Positions 38,054 through 48,842 of a stretch of DNA of 54,711 nt are shown here, one piece after another. A program made the position numbers and the translations under genes. Source of the stretch: Heterostelium multicystogenum (taxonomy: Eukaryota; Evosea; Eumycetozoa; Acytosteliales; Acytosteliaceae). The DNA lies in assembly GCA_003667245.1 (NCBI GenBank), contig RCNN01000217.1:1-54711 (forward strand). The letters are read 5' to 3'. The notes under the pieces are model-generated. The model saw nothing but the letters and a program-made list of their open reading frames with translations. It searched no databases and was not told the DNA's origin. Each line of letters opens with the position of its first letter. The first letter of the stretch is position 1.

Positions 38054-39331
38054 TTAATGCTTGTAGAAGATGACGTCTCCTTCATCTTCGACGAATCTAC
38101 ATTCTCTCCATGAACGCCACAATGCCTTTGGAATTGGGGTTGGGTCGAAATAGTAGTGCTTTCCAAGAACCTTCTTGATTGCTTGGTGGCTTCTTCGGCG
38201 TGGTAGTGTGGCATTGTTGAGAAGAAGTGGTGAGCAACGTGAGTATCGGAGATGTGGTGGTGGAAGTAGTCGAGAATCCAACCGTATGATCTGTCGACGG
38301 TAAGAGCAAGCACCTCTTTGGAAGTTCCAGAGACCCTCACGGTAATGTGGCATCATTGGGGTCGGTGTGTTGGAGGTAAGTGATCAAAACCAACCAAAAG
38401 TTGACCATCAAGTAGGGATGACGTAGAACTTGATGACGACGAGTGATCCGTATAACTTGCTAGCGTAGGTGAGGAGAGAGGATCATGGCGGCGACACCAG
38501 CAATCGATTGAATAACATCCCAGAATTGTTTCTCTCAAAGAGTGCGCAGTATGGGTTGAAGTGGCTTGTCCATGGCTCAGAGTAGGATTGACCTGAAAGA
38601 TGAGTGAGAGCAAATAGATTGGCCATCCAACAGTTGAAAATCTTGATCATATCGAGGAGAGTCATGATTGGTGACTCATCAAAGATTTTGTGTGGTCCAT
38701 CTCCCTCTGGGTCGACCTTTCTTTGCTGGCAATCCGCAGTATTCTCTTGAGTATGGAATGAAAACTTGATCACGTCGCATGTGTCCAGTGTTCTTATGAT
38801 GTTGGGAGTGGGTGATTCTCCATGAGTGGAATGGAACCAAAAAGGAAATGAATGTAAAAACATACCCATGCTATAGTTGACGATCTACAAAAAATACGAA
38901 AATTAATATCCTGATGTGCGTGTGTGTACCAATGGCAGTATCGTGATTGATATTCTTATACTTACTTTGTGTGAGCTGAAACCTTGGTGACCCACATTCA
39001 TGACCAAGTACCCAGAGACCAGTGCAAACAACACCTTGGCAGATCCAGTAGATTGGCCAAAGGATCATACGAATTGGCAATGATTGTATGGTATCGATAT
39101 AGGTAGCCAAGTAGAAGAGGATTCCAGCAATAATGAAATCGTGGAATACATAGTACATTGAACGGAGAGTGTCACGCTCGAAGCAATTGAGCTGGGATGG
39201 CATCTCTGATTTCTTTGATGGTGAAAATTTGGAATTTCGAAACCTCTTTGAATGGCCTCGTCCATCTTGGCACCCTTTAAGGATGGCAAAACCTCTTCCT
39301 TTTGTTGATGTTGTTGTTTAATTTCTCCCAT
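38054..39331 (-). CDS. Delta12/omega-6 type membrane fatty acid desaturase
   Basis: Starts [20 protein letters not shown] at 39331. The conserved desaturase N-terminus [13 protein letters not shown] and [17 protein letters not shown] follows, then two helices and His box 1 [13 protein letters not shown] (one extra G at 38991-38993 hides it in the raw frame). An intron (38965-38885) precedes His box 2 [21 protein letters not shown] mid-section carries further helices, and His box 3 [19 protein letters not shown] lies near the end [13 protein letters not shown]. The three His boxes bind the di-iron centre. The [11 protein letters not shown] pattern and box 3 fit Delta12 desaturases, which convert oleoyl to linoleoyl chains in the endoplasmic reticulum. 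Regiospecificity cannot be proved from sequence; an omega-3 enzyme is possible. Several one-base frame changes occur (near 39220, 39180, 38990, 38840, 38690, 38370, 38190). Its 3' end converges on the RsmH gene, leaving about 180 bases. Confidence 0.92.
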
Positions 39332-40534
39332 TCCTTATTTCTTCAAAACCAATACAAAAAGTAATAATAATTTAAATTATTCTAAAGATATATATAAATA
39401 TATTTGCTCCTGCTTGTGTGATTTTAAATGGTGGATTTTGGAGTAATTTATATATATAATATCTATCCTTTTTAGTATTGAATTAAAAGAGAAGTGTTGC
39501 GACACCGTGTTTAAAATATGGGCTTGCAATTTCATGAAGGCTTGCTTGCTTTAAAGAAAAGAAATCAAAAATGAACCAAAAATCAAAAAGATACCGAGCT
39601 GCCATGGTAACGATAGACCTGTTTACATTTTATAATGTTACTCAAAATGATTTTTTTTTCACTTGACAACAAATCGAGAGAGTTTTCGTGATGCTTGCAG
39701 ATTTTTTTGATTCTGGCAAAGAAAGCAATTGCGTTGTTTTTGCCGATACCTTTAAAATTGTTTTGGTATTATGATCTGATTCAGGCAGAATCTAACTTGT
39801 TGTTTTGCTTGGGATAAGTATGTTTGTTTTAATTTTATTCGCACCATGTCTATTTAAAATAAAATAATTAAAAGCAGGGCGATATTTTGGTTAATGAATC
39901 ATCAGCATATTGTACTATAAATTACCATATTTAACTTACTTACTATTACCTATATCAAAATTGACAATAGAATCTGTTTTTAAACTTTTCAGATATAAAC
40001 TTTAGTGGTAGTGAACAAAACAAAGCAGTGTTGGTAAAAATTACTTTAATCTTCTGTGAAGCTGAAATTGAGAGAAGGTCACTGCTACTGTCTATCTCTT
40101 TTATGTTGTTAATTGTTCCGACACCAACTAAACTACATATTAAATGGTAGTAGTGATAGACAAGTTAAAAAATAATACTATTAATACTACATCTATCCTT
40201 TTTATTGAGATGGATGTGTGAATCGTAAGTTTTAAATAGAAGAACTAGATTAAACAATCATCAAATTAAACCCTCTTGATTTTGATCTTATTTGTAAAGA
40301 GGTGGCGCGAAAGATTGTTTATTTCCTTTGCAGGACATATTTGTAAGGTGGTGGGTGTTGTTTCTAAAAACTGTAAAAAATCTGGAGTTTAAGATTTGTT
40401 GTTGTTTCTTGAGCTTTAACTTTATTCAATCAGTCTTATTTTTATTACTGATATATTTATTTAAAATGTGAAAAGTCTCTAAATGTGTGCATTTAGAGAA
40501 ACCAATTAACTTTATTAATTAAAGAGGAAACATT
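39332..40534. other. A+T-rich intergenic stretch
   Basis: Upstream region of the desaturase and downstream region of the LysM gene, both minus strand. A 53-codon open minus frame around 39605-39765 without an ATG (GIGKNNAIAFFARIKKICKH) was seen but not called. Contains the hairpin at 40476-40499. Confidence 0.5.
40476..40499. repeat. Perfect 10-bp inverted repeat, TGTG loop
   Basis: TCTCTAAATG, TGTG, CATTTAGAGA: a perfect stem of ten pairs with a four-base loop, 36 bases past the stop of the LysM gene on its transcribed side. It could fold in the 3' untranslated RNA. Function unknown. Confidence 0.8.
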
Positions 40535-40812
40535 TCACAACAAATGATTGTTTCCAATCTGTAGATTATTACAATCATATGCAGGATTATTGTAACGGAA
40601 AGCAGACATATCCCAAGCATAAAAAGCATTTCTCAGTCCAAACACTGTAGCATGTATCTCCTTGTCTTACTACATATAATCTTTTACAGGACTTCCTTCA
40701 ACTGACTGAACAGATTCTACTGATTGCACGGATTCTACTTCGCCAAGAGCAAATGGAAGTACAACAAAGGATAGCAATGAAAAGAAACTAAAGCAATTAT
40801 AGATTTAAACAT
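40535..40812 (-). CDS. Small secreted LysM-domain protein
   Basis: ATG at 40812: MFKSIIALVSF, continuing after a one-base shift as LSLLSFVVLPFALGEVESVQ, i.e. a signal peptide with a likely cleavage after the Ala-Leu-Gly. A short acidic repeat (VESVQSVESVQSVEG) follows, then a LysM domain: YVVRQGDTCYSVWT (the 'V..GDTC.sI/VW' start) and NAFYAWDMSAFRYNNPAYDC, CNNLQIGN (the 'NP...C..L.IG' end). LysM modules bind N-acetylglucosamine polymers such as chitin or peptidoglycan; an amoeba that eats bacteria could use one for cell-wall recognition or in its own coat. At about 90 residues it is a single-module protein. Two frame shifts (near 40780 and 40690-40640) must be assumed, and the exact stop is uncertain; a shifted frame would end ICCEMFPL. 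Confidence 0.72.
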
Positions 40813-41528
40813 TTCTGTTTTGTTTAATAGTTTGAAATTAAGTTGTATTGAAATGATGATACTTTGCAATCAAATATCAACTATTTATAGTAGTATTTGT
40901 TGACCCTCCTGAACAAACTGTATTCCTTTTTTTATTGGTAGTATTATTATTATTTATAAATTGTTTCATGGAAAACAATTTTAATTTTGTCCATCTTATT
41001 CATTTCATATTAATAATAATATAATTTATGTAGTTGTTTTTTATTTTTATCATTCATAATATTCATTCCAAATATTATTACTTACTAGTAGTGTTCAAAT
41101 TGAATTTTTGATGAACCACCCAATCCAAACTCTCAGTGGGAGTTAACAAAAAGGAATGGTATTGTTGAAACAGTATGGTATTAAATTTATAAATAATTTT
41201 GTGGTTTGTTGGTTGATTATTCCTCATCTTTAAATAAATTTCATTAATGGAATCTTAAAATAAAGTTTGACTGGATTTTCCAGGATTTCATATTCTGTAT
41301 AGGTTAATTGTTGGAGTTTCTTCCTTCAATTAATATTATTATTCACCTTTTGAGTTGAAACAAAACAATCACCTACTTGTAAAGAGGAGTACAGACTTAA
41401 CCAATATATCTTGTTTATTACTATCGTATATAAATTATTACATACAATGAGAGAAAAAACAAGTATGTTGAAATACTAACATAATATTATTATTGGTATT
41501 TGAATATAAATAGTAATAATAATTGGTT
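40813..41528. other. A+T-rich intergenic stretch
   Basis: Promoter side of the LysM gene and 3' flank of the lectin/TIG gene. No gene seen. Confidence 0.6.
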
Positions 41529-44500
41529 TTATTTTCTACTAAGTCGTGAGAGTTTCTCTAATGTTACATCTTTGAGTCTTCTACCCATAAGTCTCTTCTT
41601 TACATAAACGGCGGTAAACAGTGGCAATTGCCATGGTACCAACAACTACAAGTACAACAATAACTGGGATTTTCCATTGTCATTCTTTTTCTTGGAGCCT
41701 CCTGGGGTTGTCACAAGGTGGAACTGTCTCACGGTCTTCTGTCAGCAAGAGTCCAAAATTGGGATCGAGAATGGTTGATTTCTCAAAGTATGGAACAAGC
41801 ATTGCAGTCAACATTTGAACATCATGCTCTGAGCTGTTGTAGTACGATGGTGGTGTGAGAGTGGAGTAGCTGCTGTCGAGAACAACAGTCACTGCTTGTT
41901 GGGACGCTTATCACTAATCAAAACGGGAGGCAAACTTGCCATGGAGGACAACGCCCTTGGCTCAGTACAGGAACGTCAAAGAGGGTGACATTTCCACTTG
42001 GAAGAGTGGTCTTCATTGGGCAACCAGATTCAACTCTATCACCCACTGTGTCGTAGATGAGCTGCAGTGTGTTGAGTGGACTCTTGAAATCCCAGCCAGA
42101 GATGTTGATTTGGAACTTAACAGAGTTGTCTAGCATTGAGATTGGTTCGTTGGCAAAGTTGATTTGAGTTGCATTCAAGAAGACTGTGTGTTTGACTTGA
42201 ATGGTCACTGGATTATTGTCGAATGTTCCAAAAATACATAGGTGTCACCATATTTCTCGTAGGTGAGGTTATCTTTGTTCTTCTGCCAAATTTATGTCGG
42301 TCATGTTGAGGGTGCTAAATGGTGTCGGTGTCCGAAAACCTCACGAATGTATTTTGATACCGATATTGAATACCATCTTTGGACTTTTCAAGTGTAGCTG
42401 AAACCGTCAGAGTTTACAACTGGTGTCTTTTGCTTTTCCTAGGATGATGACGGAGCAGTCACTTCCGCCAAATCCAGAGTTACAATTGCATGTGCCAAAG
42501 TCAGTGTCACACTCTCCATTGCCATTGCATCCACCCAAAACAGCTGATGTTATTTCGGTAGAAGTAGAGATAGTCCCATGCCAGGATAGTTGGACCCGAG
42601 TAAATGGTAACTGGAAGTGCAGTTCCATTTTGTGGAACGGTACCCTTGAAATTGCAAATCAACATGGTGCTATTAATATAGAAGAGTGCATCACATGGCT
42701 GGCCACCGATTGTTACGTTTGTTCGGTATTCACTGAATCCAGTTCCAATGATTGTGACATTTCCACTTGTATTGAAATATACAGAAGAAACAGATGAAAG
42801 TGTTGTTGCTAGATAATGCAAAGTGTTAGTATACTAACGAGGCTCATTGCAATATACTTGGTTATATTCAAACATACATATATTGGTATAGGGATGGTCA
42901 TGTGTTGGATGGTTGTCCATCGACTTTAATGGAGACGGTGGTGGGATTTTGGATAGGAAGCTATTTCGAAACGAAGAGAATGATGTGGATCCAGGAAGGA
43001 TGGAGGTGATAGCAGAGCAATACCATCTACAGCGATGAGCGATATGTTGTTACCAAAATGATTGACCTGTCAGTGTAACATAACCATTGTCGATTATTGG
43101 TGACTGAGAAGTTATTTCATCGATGATTGGTGCAGCATATTGAAGCTGAATGGTTATTCGATGTGACAACTGGGCTGCTACCCAAAACGATCGAGACAGT
43201 GATTTTGTCCCATACCCCTCTGGCACACTGATAGTGGCAGATGTACCATTGAAGTTGCTAATTGGAAGTAATTTACCGTTTAAGTTGACCCTGATATTAC
43301 TGGATTGGCTGGGAAGATTCTCACCGGTGATGGTTACAATACCACCATTGGTTTTGGGTCTTGGTTGAACACTGCTAAGAGTTGGTTGAGGGAAAGTATA
43401 GGTGATCTTGTTTGACTCGAGTCCGTCTACAGAGGACCCAGAGTTGGTATGGGGCCGCCATAGCCTGCAGGTATAGTTACAGTGTGGTTTGTGATATCGT
43501 TGTTATTTATAGTGGAAGTGAGCAATTGAATGTTTCCATTGATGTTGGCATAGAATTGAATTACACTGTAGATATGACCTGGATTACCGACAATTAAATT
43601 GAGTTGAGATCCTTCGTATGCTACGTTGTAGTTAGATGGACCCTTGATGACTGGCAAAACACCGTAATATTGAATTAGAACGGAATCGCATCCACTTCCA
43701 GTTGCACTGGATACTTGAAGTGCACCAGTATTGAAATTCATTCTATAACGTGAAGCCGAAGTAGGAGTAGTAGGACAACGATGTGTAGTAGGGTTGATTG
43801 CTGACTTTGATGCTTAGGATGGCCAGAATAGAAGACGAAATTGTTGTTTAGTTTGGACCAATCCTTCCCTGCGCTGATACCTGATGATTGATAGACTTGC
43901 TTGATAAAAGTGTAGAGTGAAGCCCGTTTCGATTACGCCCAGGTATCCAGTGTAGCTTTCCAAGGTTGTGGTAGGGACATAGCTGGTAGCAGCAGTATAC
44001 GTGATGATACAGACCTGTTTTGAGTGAGTAGAAGCTGTGTGTGTCTGGGTAGTAGATGGGTGTGTTGTAGCTCGATGCTTCAACTCCATTGATATTGACT
44101 TTAATGGGCATGAGTACAGCTGTGCTATTGCTCAAAGTGCATCTTATTGATTGCTTCGAGTTTACTGAAGAGATAACTGGATTCAAACACGAGAAGCTTG
44201 GAGTACTGCCAAGTAATATTTTTAATAGCTGTTCCATTGTCTCCAAAGTTTCTTCCAACAATGGTTAGTTGATCATTATCTCTGAAGATATAATCAAGTG
44301 TGGTGCTAATGACAGAGTTATAATTAATAAGCTGGATTGCATTGAAATGTATAGATCAACTTACGCAAGTATTGGAATGAAGTGTTTGTTGTTACACCAT
44401 TGATTGTAATGTCGACATTGTAGACACCAGTACCAGATGGAAGTAGACATGTGAAGTTGTTGGCGTTTATTTGTTGGATGGGGCATGGAACTGTTGTTGG

Positions 44501-45151
44501 GCTGGCACCTTCACCCTAGCTGTTGAAGGTTACCAGACTGGTTTGTGGATCGACGGCTACACTGGTGTTGTATCCAGTGATGGTGATCAATCCACCGCTT
44601 GCAGGAATAGGCGAAGCAACAACAGGACTGCCAAACTCCACCATACTCACAGAGATAGCCCTGCAAGCTCGATGCCTGGAGATTGTTAATTTGAGTAAAT
44701 GACTCGGTACGAATAAAAGTTGACATGTAGTATTCGTTCGTAGTGTGCGATGGTTCACTCACACCCATGGACAGTAGGTATAGCATATGCCATCCCTATA
44801 GATGGCCAGTCCATTCTCTGGACCGCTGTTGAAGCTCCAAGTCTCATAGTCGGAGGTTGGATTGAAGCCGGAAAATCCAAATCTCGGGTAGATCAAACAG
44901 GCCTTTGAGAAACGGCCCAGTCCCACTCCAGTTTGGTAGAGAACGTCGCCAAGTAACCTGGTCCAAGATTGTTTGGACCATTTGTTCCCTGGCATGCATT
45001 GGAGGCAGTTTTAGTGTCTGTAAATCTTTCGTAGTAATGTCCATTGTAAGGATTATAGAATCCAGCTGAAAAACAAACTTGGACAAAACACAAGAAAGTT
45101 GAAAACAATAATAATAATTGGAATCGATTTAGATGACATGGATGATGTCAT
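41529..45151 (-). CDS. Cell-surface receptor: C-type lectin + IPT/TIG repeats + EGF + TM
   Basis: ATG at 45151 opens a signal peptide (MTSSMSSKSIPIIIIVFNFL). A C-type-lectin-like domain follows (YYERFTDTKTASNACQG, GYLATFSTKLEWDWAVSQ, PTSDYETWSFNSGPENG, GICYTYCPWV). Next come several IPT/TIG modules, recognisable by strings such as PTTVPCPIQQINANNFTCLL / GTGVYNVDITINGVTTNTSF, DQLTIVGRNFGDNGTAI, SPIIDNGYVTLTGQSF and NVTIIGTGFSEYRTNVTIGG. An EGF-like unit GGCNGNGECDTDFGTCNCNS / GFGGSDC lies near 42540-42450. Then a juxtamembrane segment STILDPNFGLLL, one helix (IPVIVVLVVVGTMAIATVY) and a short basic tail (KKRLMGRRLKDV). This is the build of dictyostelid TIG/EGF surface proteins, to which the Tgr adhesion and self-recognition receptors belong. 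About 1,150 residues. Many one-base frame changes and a few short introns (for example near 44285-44365 and 42815-42910). The stop could be 41529, or a few codons earlier if the raw frame near 41582 is right. Confidence 0.86.
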
Positions 45152-46417
45152 TTTTTAATAAATACAAAAAAAAAAAAAAAAACAAACCACACAAGTGAAT
45201 GAATAAATAAATAGATAGATAGATATAATTGTCGAGATAGATATACAAAGAGATAGATCTATCAATTTCGTAATGTGAAAGTGTATGTAAGTGGTAAGTT
45301 GTAAATGGTAAGTGTTGTTGTTATTGTTGTTCTTATTATAATTATTTGTATTTGTATTTGTAATACATCAATTTAAATTAACCCTTTGATGGTAATTAAT
45401 TATTTGATTGATTGATTGATTGTTTGATTGATTGATTTTAGATGAAGTGAAGTGTTCGGTGGTTTGGTTTGATTTGGTTTGGTTGATGATGGAAGCTTTG
45501 TGATCTGGCTGTTGTTGAGTTCTTTTTTTGAGATTGTTGTTTGATTGATGTTTGATTGCACAGGACAACAGAATCCTTTGTGTCTCGTGGTGGTGCCTTG
45601 ATCAATGTTGATGAAGGATATTAAAAATCAGACTTGACACTGGAATGGCTAAAAAAATTAAATAAGGAATCGTTGATTGTGGCCACTTCCCATTATCGTG
45701 CTATGTGATGTATTGTATCAAAAAAAATTAAAATTTAAAATTAATTTTAAAAAAAAAAACAGAATGAAGAAGTTGAAAAAAAAAAAAAATCAATCTGCTT
45801 TTTTTGATCGATCACTATCTATGTCCAAGTTTTGTTTTCCAATATGTTGTGTTTGTGCCAGTGCATTCATAGTACAATTTTAGGAATAAAAGTATCTATT
45901 TTTTGACATTTTGTTTTTTATTTTTCTGTTTGCAAATTTTAGTGCCAATTACAAACGTCACAAATTTATAATATTAATAATTACAAAACAACACGAATAC
46001 TAAATAAAAACCACCCACACTTACATGCAATGTAAATTGAGAGACACACATACATACACACACCCACAAATATGATTAAAAATAAATCAAATCAAATAAG
46101 TATACTTATTTTTGTTTGTGTGTTGTTTAAATCACTATTTGATTTAGGAGTGGTGTTGTAGTGGTGGTTGTAAAATGAAAGCAAAGTCAAATATCACCAA
46201 AACACACATACAAAGCACATGCAATTTGATAAAAGGTGAGCTTCCCTTCTATATTAATATTAGTCAAATGCATGTTTGATGAGCAAAGCAAAGAAAAGCA
46301 AAGCAAAGCAAATCTTTGATGTGATTGATTTTAATTTCAATTTGTATGATTATATATGATTGTTTGTGTAGAACTCCAAAATAAGTTCAGTTGAGCAAAG
46401 ATTAGAGATTGAAACAT
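45152..46417. other. A+T-rich intergenic stretch
   Basis: Divergent promoter region between the lectin/TIG gene and the copper transporter gene. Contains poly-A (45165-45182), TTGATTGATTGA at 45405-45437, AAAGCAAAGCAAAGCAAAGC at about 46285-46310, and CACACCCAC at about 46061-46069, a possible G-box. No gene seen. Confidence 0.55.
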
Positions 46418-47160
46418 ATGTTGACATTAGACAGTTTAGATTCTGATGGTCATAGATCCGAGGCACATCACCATCATCATCACATGACGATGAACTCAGC
46501 GGAGACGCCAACTACTTCGTCGGGTGACAGAGGAGGGCATGCAACTGTAGGTGGTGCTACCAACTATGTTAGTGGATTTACTTTTTCGTTTTTCTTTGGA
46601 TTCGTCACGTCGAATTGGAAGCAGTTTTGGGTCATCTTTGTCTGCGTTATGGGACTTAGTGTGGCATACGAAGCGCTGCTCTTTGCGAAACAGCACTGCC
46701 ACCGGTACTTTGCGCATGTTGGACCGGACACCAATCTTGCTGGCCAGCTAAAGTTTAAAGTTCTCCATGGGTGCGCTCCATGTGCTAACAGCCATGCTGC
46801 ATTATGCTCTGATGCTCATTGTGATGACCTTCAACTTTGGAATAGTGATATCGGTCCTTCTGGGCGTAGGAATTGGTTATATCGTATTCTTGGGAGTATC
46901 CCAACAATATTATAAAGTCAAGAGGTAATAGGACCTGAAACACAAACACAGATATATACCAATTTCAATAATACTAACTCATAGTTTTACAATTGTATTC
47001 TAACATCATGAGTAGCGGCGCCAATATAAAGCCAAAGGAGATAGAATTTTTAAACAGTGATCACTGTGGTGGTCTTCCATCTTTTTCTGACGTAGATTCC
47101 ACTGATAATAACGTATTCACCATTCATGATGACGAAACAGATTTAAATTCAAAACTGTAA
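46418..47160 (+). CDS. Ctr-family copper transporter
   Basis: The first ATG is at 46418 (MLTLDSLDSDGHRSEAHHHH). The open frame extends a little upstream but without an ATG. The extracellular N-terminus has a six-His run followed by MTM, i.e. copper-binding His/Met residues. Helix 1 is FGFVTSNWKQFWVIFVCVMG; after a one-base shift near 46770 come helix 2 HYALMLIVMTFNFGIVISVL with the diagnostic MxxxM and helix 3 VGIGYIVFLGVSQQYYKV with the GxxxG-like packing motif. A second exon (from about 46988) encodes a hydrophilic C-terminal tail, SGANIKPKEIEFLNSDHCGG to DETDLNSKL, stop at 47160. Ctr proteins form trimers that import Cu(I). The size (about 230 residues) is that of a plasma-membrane Ctr, much shorter than the endosomal p80 of Dictyostelium. 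The splice phase into exon 2 does not fit perfectly in the raw sequence. Confidence 0.88.
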
Positions 47161-48773
47161 ATTTCAAAAGATATAATAACAACAATAATAAACTTGTAAA
47201 TGATATGTAAATAATATATAATAAATGATCATCATCTTCAATACCTATTTCTCCTTATTGAATAAAATACGAAATCGACAGGGGCAACCATAACACCAAA
47301 GTTTCCAAATTTCTTCCTTTCAATCCAATCAATTCTCTATTGATAGAGGTAGACAACTCAAAATAATCTTTAAACTAAAAAAAATATGGCACCGATGAAA
47401 TGAATGTGGTGTGATTACCATTGTGATGGATCTACTAAAAGGTCCACACCCATTAAAAAGCCAAAAAATAGTTTAGCAATCTACTAAAAAAATCAAAAAA
47501 ACCAACCAAAAAAAAAAAAAAAAACAAAAGTAATATCTTCGATTGATTATTAAAGATGGTCGTAAGTTATTTATTTTTCAAAAATTAGATTCCAACTCCT
47601 CCTCGATTATCAGTCAGTTTGTCGTTTACTTTTATATATAACAATTATTATCACTCTATCTATTTAAAAGAAAGGAAAGAAGAATTAATAGGAAAGAGAG
47701 AAAATAAATAGATATATAGATAGATTAAGATAGATCAAAGTTTAAAAGAAAATAAAGGCAATCAATTCCATCCAATCAAACATAAAGAGTAATAATACCA
47801 ATAACCAAAACTTTGTGATAAAATAATAATAATAATAATAATCATAATCATTTTGTACGAAAATCACACATAATATCATTCAATTAATCACATATATAAA
47901 TCAAACTAAAACTTAACAAACCAAACAAACACATGTGTATCCAAATCAAATATTATTTTGAAAAAATAAGATAAGTCAGCTCAACTCAACTCAATTGATT
48001 GATATTAAAATAAATCATTTTATAAGCTAAGATAGTCAAGAGTTGTGTCGTGTAACCTAGTTTGGAGCAATAACTATATTTTTAAAAAAGAAACAGGAAG
48101 GCATAATTGACTCAAATCTATCACAAACCAACAAGAAAGAAAAATATATATTTTTTAAAAATAAGATTGTATTTTATCAACAACAACATCACCATCATCA
48201 TCACCATTCATTATCTACATATCTCACCTACACTTCTATTCTTACATTCAATCAACCAGCACCAAACTAAAACTAAAACTAAAACCAACATTTTACTTCA
48301 TTAATTATCAACATCATAACATCCAATCAATATTATTATTATTAATATTAATATTTTGATTTAAAAACAACTCATTCAATCAATCATTCATTCATTCATT
48401 CATAATTCATTCAATCATTTGTAGTGTGTTTGTTATGTTATTGTTAAAATAAGAAGAGAAGATAAATTAGTTTTATATAATTAACTTATTGTCTTGTCTT
48501 GGTATTAGAGATATCTAATTTATATATATATATTATAATATATATTATTATAAAGTAATTCAAATAAAAACTAAAATCCAATCATCATATCTAATCTTAT
48601 AGTTTTGATTTTGATTACCATACCCCCACCCACCCACAAAACACATATATAGTCGACTGTCACCCAATAAAAGCAATAACTAACACACACTAAATTAAAT
48701 AAAATTAAAAAAACAACAATAATTTAAAATTGGATTGCAATCAATCATTAATCCATCAACAGACAACAACAAC
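47161..48773. other. A+T-rich intergenic stretch with poly-A
   Basis: No gene seen. Poly-A at 47508-47524, AAT tracts at 47822-47842, TCATTCATTCATTCATTCAT at about 48383-48405 and TA-rich DNA at 48519-48550. Promoter of the kinase gene at the right end. Confidence 0.6.
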
Positions 48774-48811
48774 ATGGATATTGAAAATGATAGGGGTGGT
48801 GTGCTTGCATT

Positions 48812-48842
<31 letters not shown>

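Noticed and set aside
39605..39765. Minus-strand open stretch GIGKNNAIAFFARIKKI...
   Set aside because: No ATG, no recognisable domain, Lys/Ile-rich as expected by chance; too weak to call.
45368..45568. 66-codon minus-strand frame rich in Asn/Gln/Ser
   Set aside because: Produced by TTGATTGATT and TTGGTTTGGTTT repeats upstream of the lectin/TIG gene.
48735..48773. Kinase start at TTG 48735
   Set aside because: Eukaryotic initiation at TTG is unlikely; the first in-frame ATG is at 48774.
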